The notes: generated by a model not told the origin, from the letters alone. Numbered from the stretch's first letter, positions 1 through 5,067 are shown. The stretch: DNA of 5,067 nucleotides from an uncultured Streptomyces sp. (GCA_946480485.1 CAMLJW010000398.1:1-5067), one strand, 5' to 3'. Program-made: numbers and translations.

Positions 1-435
1 AAGCTGATCGGCACGGGCGACGGGCTCTTCCTGCCGATGGGCGCGAACAAGCCGCCCCGTATGCAGGGTGCCTTCGTGACCGAGGACGAGGTCGCGGCGG
101 TGGTGCAGCACTGCAAGGACCAGATGACGCCTGTCTTCAGGGACGACGTCGTCGTGGGCACCAAGGAGAAGAAGGAGATCGACGAGGACATCGGCGACGA
201 CCTCGACCTGCTGTGCCAGGCAGCCGAGCTGGTCGTCTCCACGCAGTTCGGATCCACCTCGATGCTCCAGCGCAAGCTGCGCGTCGGATTCGCCAAGGCA
301 GGGCGGCTGATGGACCTCATGGAGTCCCGCAACATCGTCGGTCCGAGCGAGGGTTCCAAGGCCCGCGATGTTCTGGTGAAAGCCGATGAACTGGATGGCG
401 TGCTCGCGGTGATCCGTGGGGAGGCTCAACCGTGA
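1..435 (+). CDS. ftsK: FtsK/SpoIIIE DNA translocase, C-terminal fragment (5' end outside window)
   Basis: This is the last 144 codons of the septal DNA translocase that pumps chromosomal DNA through closing septa. The window opens in frame inside the RecA-like motor: the first residues, [14 protein letters not shown], match the conserved FtsK motif near the end of the motor domain, followed by the usual [10 protein letters not shown] strand (about residues 17-26). An acidic, charged linker follows (about 53-68). Residues about 68-126 form the winged-helix gamma domain, recognisable from [21 protein letters not shown] and the [15 protein letters not shown] turn; in the family this domain reads polar DNA motifs and directs translocation. 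The ATPase Walker motifs and membrane segments lie upstream, outside the window. The stop codon lies inside an 11-bp direct repeat, and a hairpin follows 13 bases later. Identification is very secure; only the 5' end is missing. Confidence 0.97.
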   Translation, partial: KLIGTGDGLFLPMGANKPPRMQGAFVTEDEVAAVVQHCKDQMTPVFRDDVVVGTKEKKEIDEDIGDDLDLLCQAAELVVSTQFGSTSMLQRKLRVGFAKAGRLMDLMESRNIVGPSEGSKARDVLVKADELDGVLAVIRGEAQP

Positions 436-452
436 GGAAGCACCGTGAGGAA
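429..452. repeat. 11-bp direct repeat spanning the ftsK stop codon
   Basis: ACCGTGAGGAA occurs at 429-439 and again at 442-452, with a period of 13 bases. The first copy contains the ftsK TGA stop (433-435). It looks like a short local duplication and has no known function. Confidence 0.7.
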
Positions 453-471
453 CCGGCGCGGGCCGGGTTCC
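449..471 (+). terminator. Possible ftsK terminator hairpin (no T-tract)
   Basis: GGAACC (449-454) pairs with GGTTCC (466-471). The stem continues with GGC (455-457) pairing GCC (462-464) across a single bulged G at 465, leaving a four-base loop. It begins 13 bases after the ftsK stop. No T-run follows, which is common among streptomycete terminators, so termination is an inference from position and stem strength only. Confidence 0.4.
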
Positions 472-524
472 CTGTGCGGAGTGTGTCGAGTGTGCGTGTG
501 CAGGCGAACGTGACTCACCCGTAA

Positions 525-547
525 GGGAACGGCGAGCAACCGTTCCC
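525..547. repeat. 8-bp inverted repeat in the ftsK/RodZ-like gap
   Basis: GGGAACGG (525-532) and CCGTTCCC (540-547) are exact reverse complements around a seven-base loop. It could be a second terminator stem for ftsK or a protein-binding site. It lies 20 bases upstream of the strong Shine-Dalgarno sequence at 568-575, so it could also affect transcription of the small ORF at 584. Confidence 0.5.
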
Positions 548-572
548 CCTCGGCGCGCGTCAAGTTGAAGGA

Positions 573-590
573 GGGACACGCATATGTCCC
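573..590. repeat. Inverted repeat overlapping the Shine-Dalgarno and ATG at 584
   Basis: GGGACA (573-578) and TGTCCC (585-590) are exact reverse complements with a six-base loop; CATATG (581-586) is itself palindromic. In RNA the hairpin would hide the end of the GGAGGG sequence and part of the ATG. In DNA the 18-bp site could be an operator. Confidence 0.4.
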
Positions 591-673
591 ACCATCGGAT
601 GTCCGGCCATTCTGATGGCGTACAAAGTCCTACCGCCCGGTTGCCCCACCCTTTCGCACTCCCCCTAGACTGA
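584..673 (+). CDS. Candidate small ORF / leader peptide, 29 aa (speculative)
   Basis: An ATG at 584 is preceded by AAGGAGGG (568-575) with an eight-base spacer, one of the best Shine-Dalgarno sequences in the window. The frame runs 29 codons to TGA at 671-673, giving a His/Pro-rich peptide that starts MSHHRMSGHSDG and ends FALPLD. I recognise no family. Against it: only about 62 percent of third positions are G or C, far below the neighbouring genes. The hairpin GGGACA (573-578) / TGTCCC (585-590) overlaps both the Shine-Dalgarno and the start codon, so translation could be controlled by RNA structure. Its stop overlaps the presumed -10 box of the RodZ-like gene. It may be a short leader ORF or a chance ribosome-binding sequence. 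Confidence 0.25.
   Translation: MSHHRMSGHSDGVQSPTARLPHPFALPLD
641..671 (+). promoter_or_regulatory. Candidate housekeeping-type promoter for the RodZ-like gene
   Basis: TTGCCC (641-646) and TAGACT (666-671) resemble the -35 and -10 boxes of the principal sigma factor, separated by 19 bases (slightly long). The -10 fits the TANNNT pattern well. Transcription would start near 678, leaving about 36 bases of leader before the GTG at 714, enough to include the GAAAGG ribosome binding site at 701-706. No transcript data are available here. Confidence 0.4.
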
Positions 674-713
674 ACCCCTAGCACAGGTGGCTACACGCTC
701 GAAAGGCGCCCCC

Positions 714-1550
714 GTGTCCATCGGCAACTCCCCTGAGGACAACTCCCCTGAGGACGAGCGTCTCTTCGAACAAGAGGACCGTCCCTCGATCGGCCGTGCG
801 CTGCAACAGGCTCGCGTCGAAGCAGGGCTGACCGTCGACGAAGTCAGTAACGCCACCCGGGTCCGCATCGCCATCGTGCACGCGATCGAGCAGGACAACT
901 TCGCCCCCTGCGGTGGGGACGTCTACGCGCGCGGTCATATCCGGACCCTGGCAGGCGCCGTTCACATCGATCCGGCCCCGCTGCTCGCGCAGTACGCCGC
1001 CGAGCACGGGGGGCGTCCGTCGCCGACCCCTGCGGCACCGCTGTTCGAGGCGGAGCGGATCCGTCCGGAGCGTCAGGGGCCCAACTGGACCGCGGCCATG
1101 GTCGCCGCGATCGTCGCCGTGATCGGCTTCGTCGGGTTCACGCTGGTCAACGGCGACGACGGGGCGGACACGAACACACAGGTCGCCGAAGGGTCGACGC
1201 CCACCACCAGCAAGTCTCCGAAGAAGACCCCGAAGCCCGTCGACCGCAAGCCCGACCCGTCGGACAGCGCCATTGCGGCCGCGCCCCGGGACAAGGTCAC
1301 CGTCAGGGTGAGCGCGGACAACGGTCGCAGCTGGATCTCGGTGAAGGACCACAACGGGCGGTCGGTGTGGGACGGTCTTCTCCAGAAGGGCGAGTCCAAG
1401 ACCTTCCAGGACGATCAGAAGATAGACCTCGTCCTCGGAGACGCGGGCGCGATCCAGTTGTTCGTGAACGGCAAGCAGATCGAGGACGAGTTCCAGCCGG
1501 GTCAGGTCGAGCGCCTGACGTACACGAAGGGCGACCCCGAGGTCGGCTGA
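714..1550 (+). CDS. RodZ-like membrane protein with N-terminal helix-turn-helix and DUF4115-type C-terminal domain
   Basis: This 278-residue protein has RodZ-type architecture. An acidic N-terminus contains a perfect NSPED-NSPED duplication (5-14). A helix-turn-helix domain spans about 24-95, from SIGRALQQARVEAGLTVDEV to the GGDVYARGHIRTLA motif (67-80) that is characteristic of RodZ/HTH_25 proteins. One membrane helix lies at about 125-145, preceded by basic residues, which predicts a cytoplasmic N-terminus. A Thr/Pro/Lys/Asp-rich linker follows (about 150-193), then a beta-rich external domain (195-275; KVTVRVS...SWISV...LFVNGKQI) like RodZ DUF4115. E. coli RodZ ties MreB filaments to cell-wall synthesis; that role here is inferred. 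The GTG at 714 is preferred because GAAAGG lies seven bases upstream; an in-frame GTG at 687 would add nine residues but has no good ribosome binding site. It is not obviously in an operon with ftsK. Confidence 0.85.
   Translation: MSIGNSPEDNSPEDERLFEQEDRPSIGRALQQARVEAGLTVDEVSNATRVRIAIVHAIEQDNFAPCGGDVYARGHIRTLAGAVHIDPAPLLAQYAAEHGGRPSPTPAAPLFEAERIRPERQGPNWTAAMVAAIVAVIGFVGFTLVNGDDGADTNTQVAEGSTPTTSKSPKKTPKPVDRKPDPSDSAIAAAPRDKVTVRVSADNGRSWISVKDHNGRSVWDGLLQKGESKTFQDDQKIDLVLGDAGAIQLFVNGKQIEDEFQPGQVERLTYTKGDPEVG
726..755. repeat. Perfect 15-bp tandem duplication in the RodZ-like gene
   Basis: AACTCCCCTGAGGAC is present at 726-740 and again without a gap at 741-755, giving an in-frame NSPED-NSPED duplication in the disordered N-terminus, ahead of the helix-turn-helix. 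The exact nucleotide identity suggests a recent slippage event. Confidence 0.9.
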
Positions 1551-1574
1551 GCCGCGCTGGGCGACGCCTGGAGC

Positions 1575-1598
1575 TGTCCGCGCTGCACGGGGCGGACA
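1575..1598. repeat. 7-bp inverted repeat downstream of the RodZ-like gene
   Basis: TGTCCGC (1575-1581) and GCGGACA (1592-1598) are exact reverse complements around a ten-base loop, 24 bases after the stop codon. It could contribute to transcription termination or be fortuitous in GC-rich DNA. Confidence 0.4.
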
Positions 1599-1625
1599 TG
1601 CGCAGGCCTTTCAGCACAGGCGGGT

Positions 1626-1655
1626 ACGGGGTTGGCCAAGATCGGCCAACCCCGT
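1626..1655 (+). terminator. Strong 12-bp hairpin between the RodZ-like gene and rimO (terminator or operator)
   Basis: ACGGGGTTGGCC (1626-1637) and GGCCAACCCCGT (1644-1655) are perfect reverse complements around the six-base loop AAGATC. The position, 75 bases after the upstream stop, suits a Rho-independent-like terminator, but no T-tract follows. It ends 26 bases before the presumed rimO -10 box, so it touches the -35 region and could instead be a regulator-binding site. I favour a terminator because the two genes appear to be transcribed separately. Confidence 0.5.
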
Positions 1656-1681
1656 CGACGTGGGCTGTCAGTGGGACGAAG

Positions 1682-1687
1682 TAGTCT
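1682..1687 (+). promoter_or_regulatory. -10 box of a probable leaderless rimO promoter
   Basis: TAGTCT fits the principal-sigma -10 pattern and ends seven bases before the rimO ATG at 1695. Transcription would therefore begin at, or within a base or so of, the A of the start codon. No Shine-Dalgarno precedes the ATG, as expected for a leaderless message. The -35 region (about 1658-1664) is a poor match to TTGACR. Confidence 0.5.
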
Positions 1688-1694
1688 TGAGCCC

Positions 1695-3167
1695 ATGCCT
1701 GAACGCCGTACCGTCGCACTCGTCACTCTTGGCTGCGCTCGTAACGAGGTGGACTCGGAGGAGCTCGCAGGCCGCTTGGAGGCGGACGGCTGGCACCTCG
1801 TGGAGGACGCCGAGGAAGCGGACGTCGCCGTCGTCAACACCTGCGGTTTCGTCGAAGCTGCCAAGAAGGACTCCGTCGACGCGCTCCTGGAGGCCAACGA
1901 CCTCAAGGGACACGGCAGAACCCAGGCCGTCGTCGCCGTCGGCTGCATGGCCGAGCGGTACGGCAAGGAGCTCGCCGACGCACTGCCCGAAGCCGACGGT
2001 GTGCTGGGCTTCGACGACTACGCGGACATCTCGGACCGGCTCCAGACGATCCTGTCCGGCGGGATCCACGCCGCACACACGCCCCGGGACCGGCGCAAGC
2101 TCCTGCCGATCAGTCCTGCCGAGCGGCAAAAGTCCGCGACGGAGGTCGCCCTTCCAGGGCACGCCCCCGTCGATCTCCCGGAAGGCCTCGCTCCGTCTTC
2201 GGGCCCCCGTGCGCCGCTGCGGCGCCGTCTCGGCGGCTCCCCGGTGGCCTCTGTGAAGCTGGCCTCCGGCTGCGACCGGCGCTGCTCCTTCTGTGCCATC
2301 CCGTCCTTCCGTGGCTCCTTCATCTCGCGGCGGCCGTCCGACGTCCTGGGCGAGACGCGCTGGCTCGCCGAACAGGGCGTCAAGGAGATCATGCTGGTCT
2401 CCGAGAACAACACCTCGTACGGCAAGGACCTGGGCGACATCAGGCTCCTGGAGACGTTGCTGCCCGAACTCGCCGATGTCGACGGCATCGAGCGGGTGCG
2501 GGTCAGCTATCTGCAGCCCGCCGAGATGCGGCCCGGGCTCATCGACGTACTGACCTCGACGCCGAAGATCGCGCCCTACTTCGACCTGTCCTTCCAGCAC
2601 TCCGCTCCCGGTGTGCTGCGTGCGATGCGGCGCTTCGGGGACACCGACCGGTTCCTGGAACTGCTCGACACGATCCGCGCCAAGGCCCCCGGGGCCGGTG
2701 TGCGGTCCAACTTCATCGTGGGCTTCCCCGGCGAGCGTGCGGACGACCTTGCCGAGCTGGAGCGGTTTCTCAACGGCGCGCGACTGGACGCGATCGGTGT
2801 CTTCGGATACTCCGACGAGGAGGGCACGGAGGCGGCGACGTACGAGAACAAGCTGGACGAAGACGTCGTCGCCGAGCGACTCGCGCGGGTCTCACGGCTC
2901 GCGGAGGAGCTGGTCTCCCAGCGGGCGGAGGAGCGCGTCGGCGAGACCCTGGAGGTGCTCGTCGAGTCGGTCGACGCCGTGGAGGGTGTGGCCGGCCGTG
3001 CGGCGCACCAGGCGCCGGAGACCGACGGCCAGGTGCTGTTCACGAGCGGCGAGGGTTTGACGGTCGGTCGTATGGTCGAAGCGAAGGTGGTCGGCACGGA
3101 AGGCGTCGACCTGGTCGCCGAGCCGCTGCCCGGCTCGTTCGCAAGTCCTGAGGAGGCGGCCAGATGA
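1695..3167 (+). CDS. rimO: Ribosomal protein S12 methylthiotransferase RimO
   Basis: RimO is a radical-SAM enzyme that adds a methylthio group to the conserved aspartate of ribosomal protein S12. The 490-residue product shows all three family domains. The N-terminal UPF0004 domain has its three cluster cysteines at C14 ([12 protein letters not shown]), C50 ([14 protein letters not shown]) and C84 (VGCMAERY). The radical-SAM core carries C193-DRR-C197-SF-C200 for the second 4Fe-4S cluster, followed by [12 protein letters not shown], the motif that distinguishes RimO from MiaB-type tRNA enzymes. A C-terminal TRAM domain lies at about 413-481. It is about 50 residues longer than E. coli RimO, mostly because of a Pro/Arg-rich insert at about 127-180. 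The ATG at 1695 is chosen because the protein begins [14 protein letters not shown] and a -10 box lies just upstream; the in-frame TTG at 1632 falls inside a hairpin. The stop overlaps the pgsA start (ATGA). Confidence 0.97.
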   Translation: MPERRTVALVTLGCARNEVDSEELAGRLEADGWHLVEDAEEADVAVVNTCGFVEAAKKDSVDALLEANDLKGHGRTQAVVAVGCMAERYGKELADALPEADGVLGFDDYADISDRLQTILSGGIHAAHTPRDRRKLLPISPAERQKSATEVALPGHAPVDLPEGLAPSSGPRAPLRRRLGGSPVASVKLASGCDRRCSFCAIPSFRGSFISRRPSDVLGETRWLAEQGVKEIMLVSENNTSYGKDLGDIRLLETLLPELADVDGIERVRVSYLQPAEMRPGLIDVLTSTPKIAPYFDLSFQHSAPGVLRAMRRFGDTDRFLELLDTIRAKAPGAGVRSNFIVGFPGERADDLAELERFLNGARLDAIGVFGYSDEEGTEAATYENKLDEDVVAERLARVSRLAEELVSQRAEERVGETLEVLVESVDAVEGVAGRAAHQAPETDGQVLFTSGEGLTVGRMVEAKVVGTEGVDLVAEPLPGSFASPEEAAR

Positions 3168-3895
3168 CGGGAGTGCCGGCATCCGCGCCGGGCGGCCCCG
3201 GCACGCCTGGTACGCATGGTGCCGCCGGCGTTTCCGGTACGGGCGCTGCCGATGCTCAGCGCTCGAAGTCGCAGCGCGGCGGGAAGCTGGGCGCCGTGGC
3301 CGTCGACCAGGCCAGCCTCTGGAACGTGGCCAACCTCCTGACCATGCTCCGGCTCATCCTCGTGCCGGGCTTCGTGGCGCTGATGCTGGCCGACGGGGGA
3401 TACGACCCTGTCTGGCGGGCCTGGGCCTGGGCCGCCTTCGCCATCGCCATGATCACCGACATCTTCGACGGTCACCTGGCGCGGACGTACAACCTGGTCA
3501 CCGACTTCGGGAAGATCGCCGACCCGATCGCCGACAAGGCGATCATGGGAGCGGCGCTGATCTGTCTGTCCTCGCTCGGTGATCTGCCGTGGTGGGTGAC
3601 AGGAATCATCCTCGGTCGTGAGCTCGGGATCACCTTGCTGCGCTTCCTGGTGATCCGCTACGGCGTGATCCCCGCGAGCCGCGGCGGCAAGGTGAAGACA
3701 CTCGCGCAGGGCACCGCGGTGGGGATGTACGTCCTGGCCCTGACAGGGCCGCTGGCGACTCTGAGGTTCTGGGCGATGGCTGTGGCCATCGCTCTGACTG
3801 TGGTGACGGGGGTCGACTATGTGAGACAAGCCATGGTGTTGCGGCGCCAGGGTCTCGTGGAGCGGAAGGCCGCGGCGGAGGAGGCGGAAGGATGA
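3164..3895 (+). CDS. pgsA: CDP-diacylglycerol--glycerol-3-phosphate 3-phosphatidyltransferase (phosphatidylglycerophosphate synthase)
   Basis: This membrane enzyme makes phosphatidylglycerol phosphate from CDP-diacylglycerol and glycerol-3-phosphate, the committed step to phosphatidylglycerol and cardiolipin. The CDP-alcohol phosphotransferase signature is intact: D102-G103-x2-A106-R107-x8-G116-x3-D120-x3-D124, with D99 just before. The later [13 protein letters not shown] (151-163) and [12 protein letters not shown] (171-182) segments are typical of PgsA rather than cardiolipin- or inositol-type members. Hydrophobic segments lie at about 57-76, 86-98, 128-150, 184-200 and 203-217. The first 45 residues are a Gly/Ala/Pro/Ser-rich tail that the enzyme probably does not need; GTG at 3296 (V45) is an alternative start. 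I prefer 3164 because AGGAGG (3151-3156) sits seven bases upstream and the start overlaps the rimO stop, implying translational coupling. Mycobacteria have a pgsA paralogue at the equivalent locus, so substrate choice is likely but not certain. Confidence 0.93.
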   Translation: MTGVPASAPGGPGTPGTHGAAGVSGTGAADAQRSKSQRGGKLGAVAVDQASLWNVANLLTMLRLILVPGFVALMLADGGYDPVWRAWAWAAFAIAMITDIFDGHLARTYNLVTDFGKIADPIADKAIMGAALICLSSLGDLPWWVTGIILGRELGITLLRFLVIRYGVIPASRGGKVKTLAQGTAVGMYVLALTGPLATLRFWAMAVAIALTVVTGVDYVRQAMVLRRQGLVERKAAAEEAEG

Positions 3896-4437
3896 CTTCC
3901 GAGGCCGCTGAAGTGCTGCGACTACTTACGGTGAGGGGTGAGACGCTCGCTGTTGCCGAGTCGCTGACGGGTGGCCTGGTGGCGGCGGAGATCGCCGCGG
4001 TGCCCGGAGCCTCCCAGGCCTTTCGTGGTTCCGTGACCGCATACGCCACCGATCTGAAGCGGGATGTACTCGGCGTCGACGCCACCCTGCTGGATCAGCA
4101 TGGGGCGGTGAATCCGCAGGTGGCAGCCCAGATGGCGGCGGGCGTACGCAAACTGATCGGCGCGGACTGGGGCATCGCGACCACGGGTGTCGCGGGGCCC
4201 GATCCCCAGGACGGGCAGTCGGTCGGGACCGTTTTCGTGGCCGTCGACGGGCCCTTCGGCCCAGTTTCCGGGCAAGTGGATGGCGGGAAAGTGGTGTCGC
4301 TGCGGTTGAACGGCGACCGTGCGGAAATTCGTAGGGAGAGTGTACGGAGCGTACTCGCGCTGCTCCTGGAGGAGCTTGCGGGCGAACAGACCGGGAATGC
4401 GCCGGCACAGGATACGGAACAGAACGGGGGGACTTGA
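3892..4437 (+). CDS. cinA: CinA C-terminal domain protein, PncC-type nicotinamide-nucleotide amidohydrolase
   Basis: This 181-residue protein is the CinA C-terminal domain alone; full-length CinA (over 400 residues) has an additional N-terminal MoCF-like domain that is absent here. Members such as E. coli PncC deamidate NMN to nicotinate mononucleotide in pyridine nucleotide salvage. Family motifs are AESLTGGLVAAEI (22-34), FRGSVTAYATDLKRDVLGV (44-62) and TGVAGPDPQDGQSVGTVFVAV (98-118). Leu25 replaces the Cys often seen in ESCTGG; the serine before it is kept. The last 20 or so residues are polar and probably disordered. The start overlaps the pgsA stop (ATGA), and GGAGGAGG (3877-3884) lies seven bases upstream, so translation is coupled. 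Codons 10-15 include several rare for this genome type (CGA CTA CTT, AGG), which could slow early elongation. Enzymatic activity is inferred from the family. Confidence 0.92.
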   Translation: MTSEAAEVLRLLTVRGETLAVAESLTGGLVAAEIAAVPGASQAFRGSVTAYATDLKRDVLGVDATLLDQHGAVNPQVAAQMAAGVRKLIGADWGIATTGVAGPDPQDGQSVGTVFVAVDGPFGPVSGQVDGGKVVSLRLNGDRAEIRRESVRSVLALLLEELAGEQTGNAPAQDTEQNGGT

Positions 4438-4442
4438 TGTTT
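4416..4442 (+). promoter_or_regulatory. Candidate ECF-sigma (SigR/SigE-like) promoter for clgR
   Basis: GGAAC (4416-4420) is separated by 18 bases from GTTT (4439-4442). This resembles the GGAAT/C-N18-GTT promoters used by stress-responsive ECF sigma factors such as Streptomyces SigR and mycobacterial SigE/SigH. It lies at the end of cinA and would start transcription near 4450, leaving about 97 bases before the clgR ATG. Mycobacterial clgR is reported to be under ECF control, which supports the idea by analogy. The match is short, so this is tentative. Confidence 0.35.
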
Positions 4443-4530
4443 GCAGCCCTGAGTGAACACAACAGCGCTCCCCGCACGGCCGCGGCGCAAGGCGGTACGG
4501 TGGGGCGTGAAGGATGCGGCTACGCGGTCC

Positions 4531-4538
4531 GAGGAGGG
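4531..4538 (+). promoter_or_regulatory. Ribosome binding site that fixes the clgR start
   Basis: GAGGAGGG ends eight bases before ATG 4547. The alternative in-frame ATG at 4514 would place this sequence inside the gene and has only a weak purine run (GTGAAGG, 4507-4513) directly against it, so 4547 is the better start. Confidence 0.75.
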
Positions 4539-4546
4539 AGCCACCG

Positions 4547-4924
4547 ATGATTCTGCTCCGTCGCCTGCTGGGTGACGTGCTGCGTCGGCAGCGCCAGCGC
4601 CAGGGCCGTACTCTGCGCGAAGTCTCCTCGTCCGCCCGAGTCTCACTCGGCTATCTCTCCGAGGTGGAGCGGGGGCAGAAGGAGGCATCCTCCGAACTGC
4701 TGTCCGCTATCTGCGACGCGCTGGACGTACGGATGTCCGAGCTCATGCGGGAAGTGAGCGACGAGCTCGCCCTAGCCGAGCTGGCCCAGTCCGCAGCGGC
4801 CACCGAGCCGGTGCCAGCACCAGTGCGTCGACCGATGCTCAACTCCGTCTCGGTGGCCGGTGTGCCGCCGGAGCGGGTCACGATCAAGGCGCCCGCCGAA
4901 GCGGTGGACGTCGTCGCGGCGTGA
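4547..4924 (+). CDS. clgR: XRE-family transcriptional activator ClgR (Clp/Lon protease gene regulator)
   Basis: A 125-residue DNA-binding protein. An XRE/HTH_3 domain occupies about residues 8-67: [19 protein letters not shown], then the helix-turn-helix [23 protein letters not shown], whose [20 protein letters not shown] pattern is characteristic of ClgR. A short acidic/Ala-rich linker leads to a conserved tail ending VDVVAA. In Streptomyces and Corynebacterium, ClgR activates clpP1P2, clpC and, in Streptomyces, lon. In S. lividans it is itself degraded by ClpP, and the terminal Ala-Ala matters for that; the AA end here is intact, implying the same feedback. The location after pgsA-cinA matches actinobacterial gene order. 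Transcription could come from the rimO operon or from its own promoter at the end of cinA. I did not find a convincing ClgR box (GTTCGC-N5-GCG) directly upstream. Confidence 0.93.
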   Translation: MILLRRLLGDVLRRQRQRQGRTLREVSSSARVSLGYLSEVERGQKEASSELLSAICDALDVRMSELMREVSDELALAELAQSAAATEPVPAPVRRPMLNSVSVAGVPPERVTIKAPAEAVDVVAA

Positions 4925-4947
4925 CCTGTCGCGACCGGGTGCATGAG

Positions 4948-4965
4948 CACCGGCGCGCGCCGGTG
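4948..4965. repeat. Perfect 18-bp palindrome downstream of clgR
   Basis: CACCGGCGCGCGCCGGTG is self-complementary over its full length. It overlaps a second possible hairpin, GGTGC (4938-4942) with GCACC (4947-4951), so the two RNA structures would be mutually exclusive. It may be a first-stage terminator stem or a dimer-binding site; nothing here decides between them. Confidence 0.6.
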
Positions 4966-4984
4966 AAGCGGTAGAACGAAGCGG

Positions 4985-5039
4985 AAGCCCCGGTCGGGGG
5001 CCGCCAGGGAAAACCTGGGGGTGGCCGACCGGGGCTTTT
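4985..5039 (+). terminator. Rho-independent terminator of the clgR transcription unit
   Basis: AAGCCCCGGTCGG (4985-4997) and CCGACCGGGGCTT (5025-5037) form a perfect 13-bp stem followed by a T-rich tract (TTTTGTGTT from 5036). The large loop holds a second stem, CCAGG (5004-5008) with CCTGG (5014-5018) closing on GAAAA, so the RNA is a two-tier hairpin. Because the A/T pairs at the stem base mirror the T-tract, it may also terminate transcription from the opposite side. Confidence 0.88.
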
Positions 5040-5067
5040 GTGTTGCCTGGGGCTCCCGTTTGCCGGG

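Noticed and set aside
687..713. GTG at 687 as the start of the RodZ-like gene
   Set aside because: It lies only about nine bases after the presumed transcription start and has no Shine-Dalgarno, whereas GTG 714 has GAAAGG at the right distance. It remains possible.
900..912. TTCGC-N5-GCG, close to the ClgR operator GTTCGC-N5-GCG
   Set aside because: It lies inside the RodZ-like coding region, has a mismatch at the first base, and such a short motif is expected by chance in GC-rich DNA.
1632..1694. Upstream extension of rimO from TTG at 1632
   Set aside because: It starts within the 12-bp hairpin, has no ribosome binding site, and the known RimO N-terminus aligns with the ATG at 1695.
1668..2600. 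Minus-strand open frame of 310 codons
   Set aside because: It is antisense to rimO, resembles no family I know, and is explained by the GC bias of the coding strand.
2576..3829. Long minus-strand open frame of 417 codons
   Set aside because: It is antisense to rimO and pgsA, whose family motifs are intact; the frame is open because of GC-biased third positions and its product has low-complexity Ser/Arg/His composition.
4514..4546. Longer clgR start at ATG 4514
   Set aside because: The strong GAGGAGGG at 4531-4538 would then be inside the gene, and the extra 11 residues are not part of the usual ClgR N-terminus.
4925..5067. A tRNA or small RNA gene downstream of clgR
   Set aside because: The inverted repeats form a palindrome and a classic terminator; no cloverleaf arms or promoter are visible.

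Overview
The window is a high-GC actinobacterial chromosome segment, almost certainly from Streptomyces or a close relative. The evidence is strong GC bias at third codon positions, GTG as well as ATG starts, ATGA stop/start overlaps, and a gene order (ftsK, RodZ-like gene, rimO, pgsA, cinA, clgR) that I recall as conserved in streptomycetes and, in part, in corynebacteria and mycobacteria. All recognised genes lie on the + strand. Nothing suggests a mobile element, CRISPR array, rRNA or tRNA gene.

Layout: (1) 1-435 is the C-terminal end of the DNA translocase FtsK, with the winged-helix gamma domain. (2) 436-713 is a non-coding gap holding a direct repeat across the ftsK stop, two or three hairpins, a possible 29-codon small ORF with a very good ribosome binding site, and a candidate promoter. 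(3) 714-1550 is a RodZ-like membrane protein: cytoplasmic helix-turn-helix, one transmembrane segment, external DUF4115-type domain. (4) 1551-1694 holds two inverted repeats and a -10 box placed so that rimO would be transcribed as a leaderless mRNA. (5) 1695-4437 is a tightly overlapping operon of rimO (ribosomal protein S12 methylthiotransferase), pgsA (phosphatidylglycerophosphate synthase) and cinA (stand-alone C-terminal, PncC-type, NMN deamidase domain). (6) 4438-4546 leads into clgR (4547-4924), the XRE-family activator of Clp/Lon protease genes. A possible ECF-sigma promoter at the end of cinA could give clgR stress-responsive transcription. (7) 4925-5067 contains a perfect 18-bp palindrome and a strong branched hairpin followed by a T-rich tract, which closes the transcription unit.

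How the genes fit together: this is a housekeeping and envelope/stress cluster. FtsK and the RodZ-like protein concern chromosome segregation, septation and cell-wall morphogenesis. RimO tunes the ribosome, PgsA makes anionic phospholipid, CinA recycles pyridine nucleotide, and ClgR links the cluster to proteolysis. ClgR ends in Val-Ala-Ala, a degron-like tail that fits its known turnover by ClpP. I see no strong evidence for an undescribed system. The most interesting material is regulatory: the leaderless rimO start, the small ORF upstream of the RodZ-like gene, the ECF-like promoter inside cinA, and the paired hairpins.
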